DNA of 7,652 bases from JBFGRM01 sp041563675 (lineage in GTDB: Bacteria; Nitrospirota; Nitrospiria; Nitrospirales; Nitrospiraceae). Both the position numbers and the translations under genes were made by a program. Position 1 is the stretch's first letter; each line of letters opens with the position of its first letter. The notes below the pieces were generated by a model, which was not told where the DNA came from, made no database searches, and worked only from the letters and a program-made list of their open reading frames with translations. Location: contig JBFGRM010000114.1 in the NCBI GenBank assembly GCA_041563675.1, forward strand, positions 1 through 7,652, given 5' to 3'. Positions 6,529-7,652 of this stretch are shown here, piece by piece.

Positions 6529-6558
6529 AGAGTAGCAAAAGAATTCTCAAGCTGTCAA
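6529..6558 (-). promoter_or_regulatory. Candidate promoter of the isoprenoid gene set
   Basis: On the minus strand there is a perfect -35 TTGACA (6553-6558), an 18-nt spacer and a weak -10 TACTCT (6529-6534, 3/6). Transcription would begin near 6522, giving a leader of about 90 nt to the TTG start at 6431. The strong -35 and the position ahead of ispA support it; the weak -10 is the doubt. Confidence 0.4.
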
Positions 6559-6599
6559 ACAATCACGAAGGAGGACGGGATGCGGGAGTTCTCCTTTTT

Positions 6600-6667
6600 G
6601 TCATGCCTGCGCAAGCAGGCATCCATCTTGTTCCCGATATCTGGATTCCTGCTTTCGCAGGCATGAC
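6600..6667. repeat. Palindromic dispersed extragenic repeat (REP/BIME-like)
   Basis: GTCATGCCTGCGCAAGC at 6600-6616 is an inverted copy (one mismatch) of 6651-6667. The symmetry continues inward imperfectly (AGGCATCCAT against CTGGATTCCT). Each arm also folds alone: TGCCTGC-GCAA-GCAGGCA at 6604-6621, and CCTGC-TTTC-GCAGG at 6648-6661. Elements of this form (TCATGCCTGCG/ATTCCTGC... GGCATGAC) are scattered in intergenic regions of many bacteria and give spurious 'MPAKAGIQ' open frames. Confidence 0.75.
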
Positions 6668-6693
6668 GGAAAGGAAGCAGGAGGCGGGAAGGA

Positions 6694-6735
6694 GTGAACA
6701 GTGAACAGTGAACAGTGAAGAGTGAAATGTGAAAG
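6694..6735. repeat. Tandem heptamer array (GTGAACA and variants, six units)
   Basis: Six consecutive 7-nt units: GTGAACA three times (6694-6714), then GTGAAGA, GTGAAAT and GTGAAAG (6715-6735). Units diverge towards the right end. It lies between two extragenic palindromes and codes for nothing convincing. It is a likely slippage-prone microsatellite. Confidence 0.8.
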
Positions 6736-6749
6736 AGGTTTTGTTCTCC

Positions 6750-6803
6750 GTCATTCCCGCGAAACCTCCCCCGGCCAGATTGAAGCCGGGGGCGGGAATC
6801 CAT
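6750..6803. repeat. Second extragenic palindrome with altered core
   Basis: The outer halves ATTCCCGC (6753-6760) and GCGGGAAT (6792-6799), followed by CCATC, are a variant of the same element class as 6600-6667. The centre differs: CCCCCGGC (6768-6775) pairs with GCCGGGGG (6785-6792) around a 9-nt loop. It is a strong GC hairpin without a T-run. Confidence 0.65.
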
Positions 6804-6838
6804 CTTTTCCTGGCACTACAGAGAGAATGGCCGCTAGA

Positions 6839-6883
6839 GACCCGACAGACGCTATGGACGCGATAGACACGACAGACCCGCTT
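6839..6883. repeat. Degenerate 9-nt periodic tract, each unit starting GAC
   Basis: Five successive 9-mers begin with GAC: GACCCGACA (6839-6847), GACGCTATG, GACGCGATA, GACACGACA and GACCCGCTT (ending 6883). The units are only loosely alike. The tract ends within the candidate -35 of the next gene. It is non-coding by my reading. Confidence 0.4.
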
Positions 6884-6911
6884 GCTCCCGACTCGATGGG
6901 TTCGCTATACT
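6882..6911 (+). promoter_or_regulatory. Promoter abutting the zinc-protein start (probable leaderless mRNA)
   Basis: TTGCTC (6882-6887) is followed by an 18-nt spacer and TATACT (6906-6911, 5/6 match to the -10). Only six bases separate the -10 from ATG 6918, so transcription would start at or within a base or two of the A of the start codon. No Shine-Dalgarno lies upstream of that ATG, which agrees with a leaderless message. Confidence 0.5.
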
Positions 6912-6917
6912 GCGCGC

Positions 6918-7193
6918 ATGAGCATTCGATTCCGGGGCGGAGAGTGGGCGCCGATGTTGCTTGGCATCGAGCCGAGAATCTGCCACGTTTGTAGCAAGGG
7001 ACTCTACCGAAACATGACCTTCCTGCGTGGCGGATGGGCGCGCTGCAGCCAGTGTGACGCATTCGTGCACTATAGCTGTCTGGCCAGCGGCAAGGTCAAG
7101 TTTCTGAAGCAGCGTCCCCGCGTCTGCAAATCCTGCCGCGCGGAGCCGGCGCAGGTTGTCGCGACGCCGCAATCCGCCGGCTCCGGCGCGTAG
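6918..7193 (+). CDS. Small PHD/RING-like zinc-finger protein
   Basis: 91 residues with eight potential zinc ligands: Cys22, Cys25, Cys43, Cys46, His51, Cys54, Cys70, Cys73. The pattern is C-x2-C-x17-C-x2-C-x4-H-x2-C-x15-C-x2-C, the C4HC3 order and spacing of PHD fingers and related treble-clef cross-brace folds. The segment CSQCDAFVHYSCL strongly resembles the PHD core (C..C..W.H..CL), but the Trp normally two residues before the seventh Cys is Arg68 here. There is no membrane segment or signal peptide. The tail (75-91) is Ala/Gln/Pro/Ser-rich. Two CxxC pairs alone could be a plain zinc ribbon; the extra H-x2-C and third CxxC make a two-zinc fold more likely. Function is unknown; nucleic-acid or protein binding is only an inference. 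ATG 6918 is chosen because the promoter abuts it; an upstream TTG at 6882 overlaps the -35. The small membrane protein gene follows after 43 nt. Confidence 0.75.
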   Translation: MSIRFRGGEWAPMLLGIEPRICHVCSKGLYRNMTFLRGGWARCSQCDAFVHYSCLASGKVKFLKQRPRVCKSCRAEPAQVVATPQSAGSGA

Positions 7194-7236
7194 GTTATCG
7201 GCGCCGTACCCTGGAAGAAACCGTAAGCTTCAGGTC

Positions 7237-7578
7237 ATGAGACTTAGTCCCCAGCCGTCGGCTCAACCCTCGCACAGCTCCCGCATGTTCACGGAAGGGG
7301 TCAGGCTGGTGCTGGCCCCGGCGGTCTGCCTCCTCATCGGGTTCTTCACGGCGGACTTTCTCCTGAGCGGGGTGTATACCTGGCCCCGGACCAGCCGCAC
7401 ACTCGCGCTGACTTGTACCGTCGCGGTGTTGTCGTATGAGTTCGTCTTCAAGGAGCAGTCGCTGCGCGCTCAGGGCGCCTCGCAGGAGCGCGGCGTCAAA
7501 GCGGTCGTCTATTCCTGCGTCGTCCCGTATCTGCTCGGCGCGTTGGCCCTCATCGGACTCGCCCGTCTCGGCGCCTGA
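7237..7578 (+). CDS. Small membrane protein of unknown function
   Basis: 113 residues from ATG 7237. The frame is open further upstream, but that part overlaps the preceding gene and is Arg/Pro-rich. After a Ser/Gln/Pro-rich start there are about three hydrophobic segments (about 22-45, 54-70, 88-108), separated by a short charged loop (FKEQSLRAQGASQERG, 71-86). I recognise no family. An internal ATG at 7285 (residue 17) would begin directly before the first helix and is a fair alternative start. No strong ribosome site precedes either. It is co-directional with the zinc-finger gene 43 nt upstream and may share its transcript. Confidence 0.6.
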   Translation: MRLSPQPSAQPSHSSRMFTEGVRLVLAPAVCLLIGFFTADFLLSGVYTWPRTSRTLALTCTVAVLSYEFVFKEQSLRAQGASQERGVKAVVYSCVVPYLLGALALIGLARLGA

Positions 7579-7590
7579 CCGGCTCCAGGC

Positions 7591-7652
7591 ATGGCGACCG
7601 GCACCCGGGATTCCACGAAAGGCCGTCCTTCCGCCGATCTCGACATTCAACA
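7591..7652 (+). CDS. Possible start of another gene, cut by the right edge
   Basis: An open frame begins at ATG 7591, 12 nt after the stop of the small membrane protein gene, and runs 20 codons to the window end without a stop (MATGTRDSTKGRPSADLDIQ). Close spacing and same strand suggest a continuing operon. The stretch is too short to identify and there is no clear ribosome site. Confidence 0.35.
   Translation, partial: MATGTRDSTKGRPSADLDIQ

Larger units (their letters stand above)
6432..6917. other. Gene-free divergent intergenic region
   Basis: About 490 bases separate the divergently transcribed ispA-like and zinc-finger genes. It holds the ispA ribosome site and promoter candidate, two extragenic palindromes, the heptamer array, a 9-nt periodic tract and the abutting promoter of the zinc-finger gene. 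Frames that stay open here on either strand are made of repeat sequence and I consider none of them genes. Confidence 0.7.

Noticed and set aside
6694..6735. Heptamer array as a CRISPR or iteron set
   Set aside because: Units are contiguous with no spacers, too short for CRISPR repeats, and no replication or cas gene is nearby.
6555..6803. Short minus-strand frames containing MPAKAGIQ-like peptides
   Set aside because: These are translations of the dispersed palindromic repeat and heptamer array, a well-known source of false gene calls.
6722..6994. Plus-strand frame of 90 codons
   Set aside because: It is built from the second palindrome and the 9-nt periodic tract and overlaps the better-supported zinc-finger gene in another frame.
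7195..7650. Minus-strand frame of 151 codons at the right edge
   Set aside because: Charged, low-complexity translation antisense to a frame with clear hydrophobic helices.

Overview
The window is a GC-rich chromosomal segment from a Gram-negative-type bacterium. It has a c-type cytochrome, a hopanoid-type sugar epimerase, a carotenoid-biosynthesis membrane protein and dispersed extragenic palindromes. The mix of genes would fit lineages such as NC10/Methylomirabilota, Rokubacteria, Nitrospirae or a deltaproteobacterium. This is an inference from gene content only; no rRNA or other marker gene is present to fix the taxon.

Positions 1-6431 are read from the minus strand. In transcription order they hold: a polyprenyl (farnesyl/geranylgeranyl) diphosphate synthase (ispA-like), an HpnA-type NAD-dependent epimerase, a CruF-like carotenoid biosynthesis membrane protein, a membrane-anchored monohaem cytochrome c fused to a carboxypeptidase-regulatory-like domain, a small YvlD/'phage holin family 4' membrane protein, and a GAF-GAF histidine kinase-like protein cut by the left edge. 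The first three form a plausible isoprenoid/hopanoid/carotenoid module. The cytochrome gene and the kinase gene each have their own recognisable sigma70-like promoter, so they look like separate transcription units.

Positions 6432-6917 are a gene-free divergent intergenic region. It holds an ispA promoter candidate, two palindromic extragenic repeats, a heptamer tandem array, a degenerate 9-nt periodic tract, and a promoter abutting the next start codon. From 6918 the plus strand encodes a 91-residue protein with a C4HC3 (PHD-finger-like) zinc-ligand pattern, then a 113-residue small membrane protein, then possibly the start of another gene at the right edge.

The most notable points are: (i) a bacterial mini-protein with PHD-finger ligand spacing, probably from a leaderless transcript; (ii) a histidine kinase-like protein whose H-box histidine is alanine although its N and F boxes look intact; (iii) the three-TM/coiled-coil/cytochrome c/Ig-like fusion; and (iv) a nested inverted repeat that exactly fills the ispA-hpnA gap.
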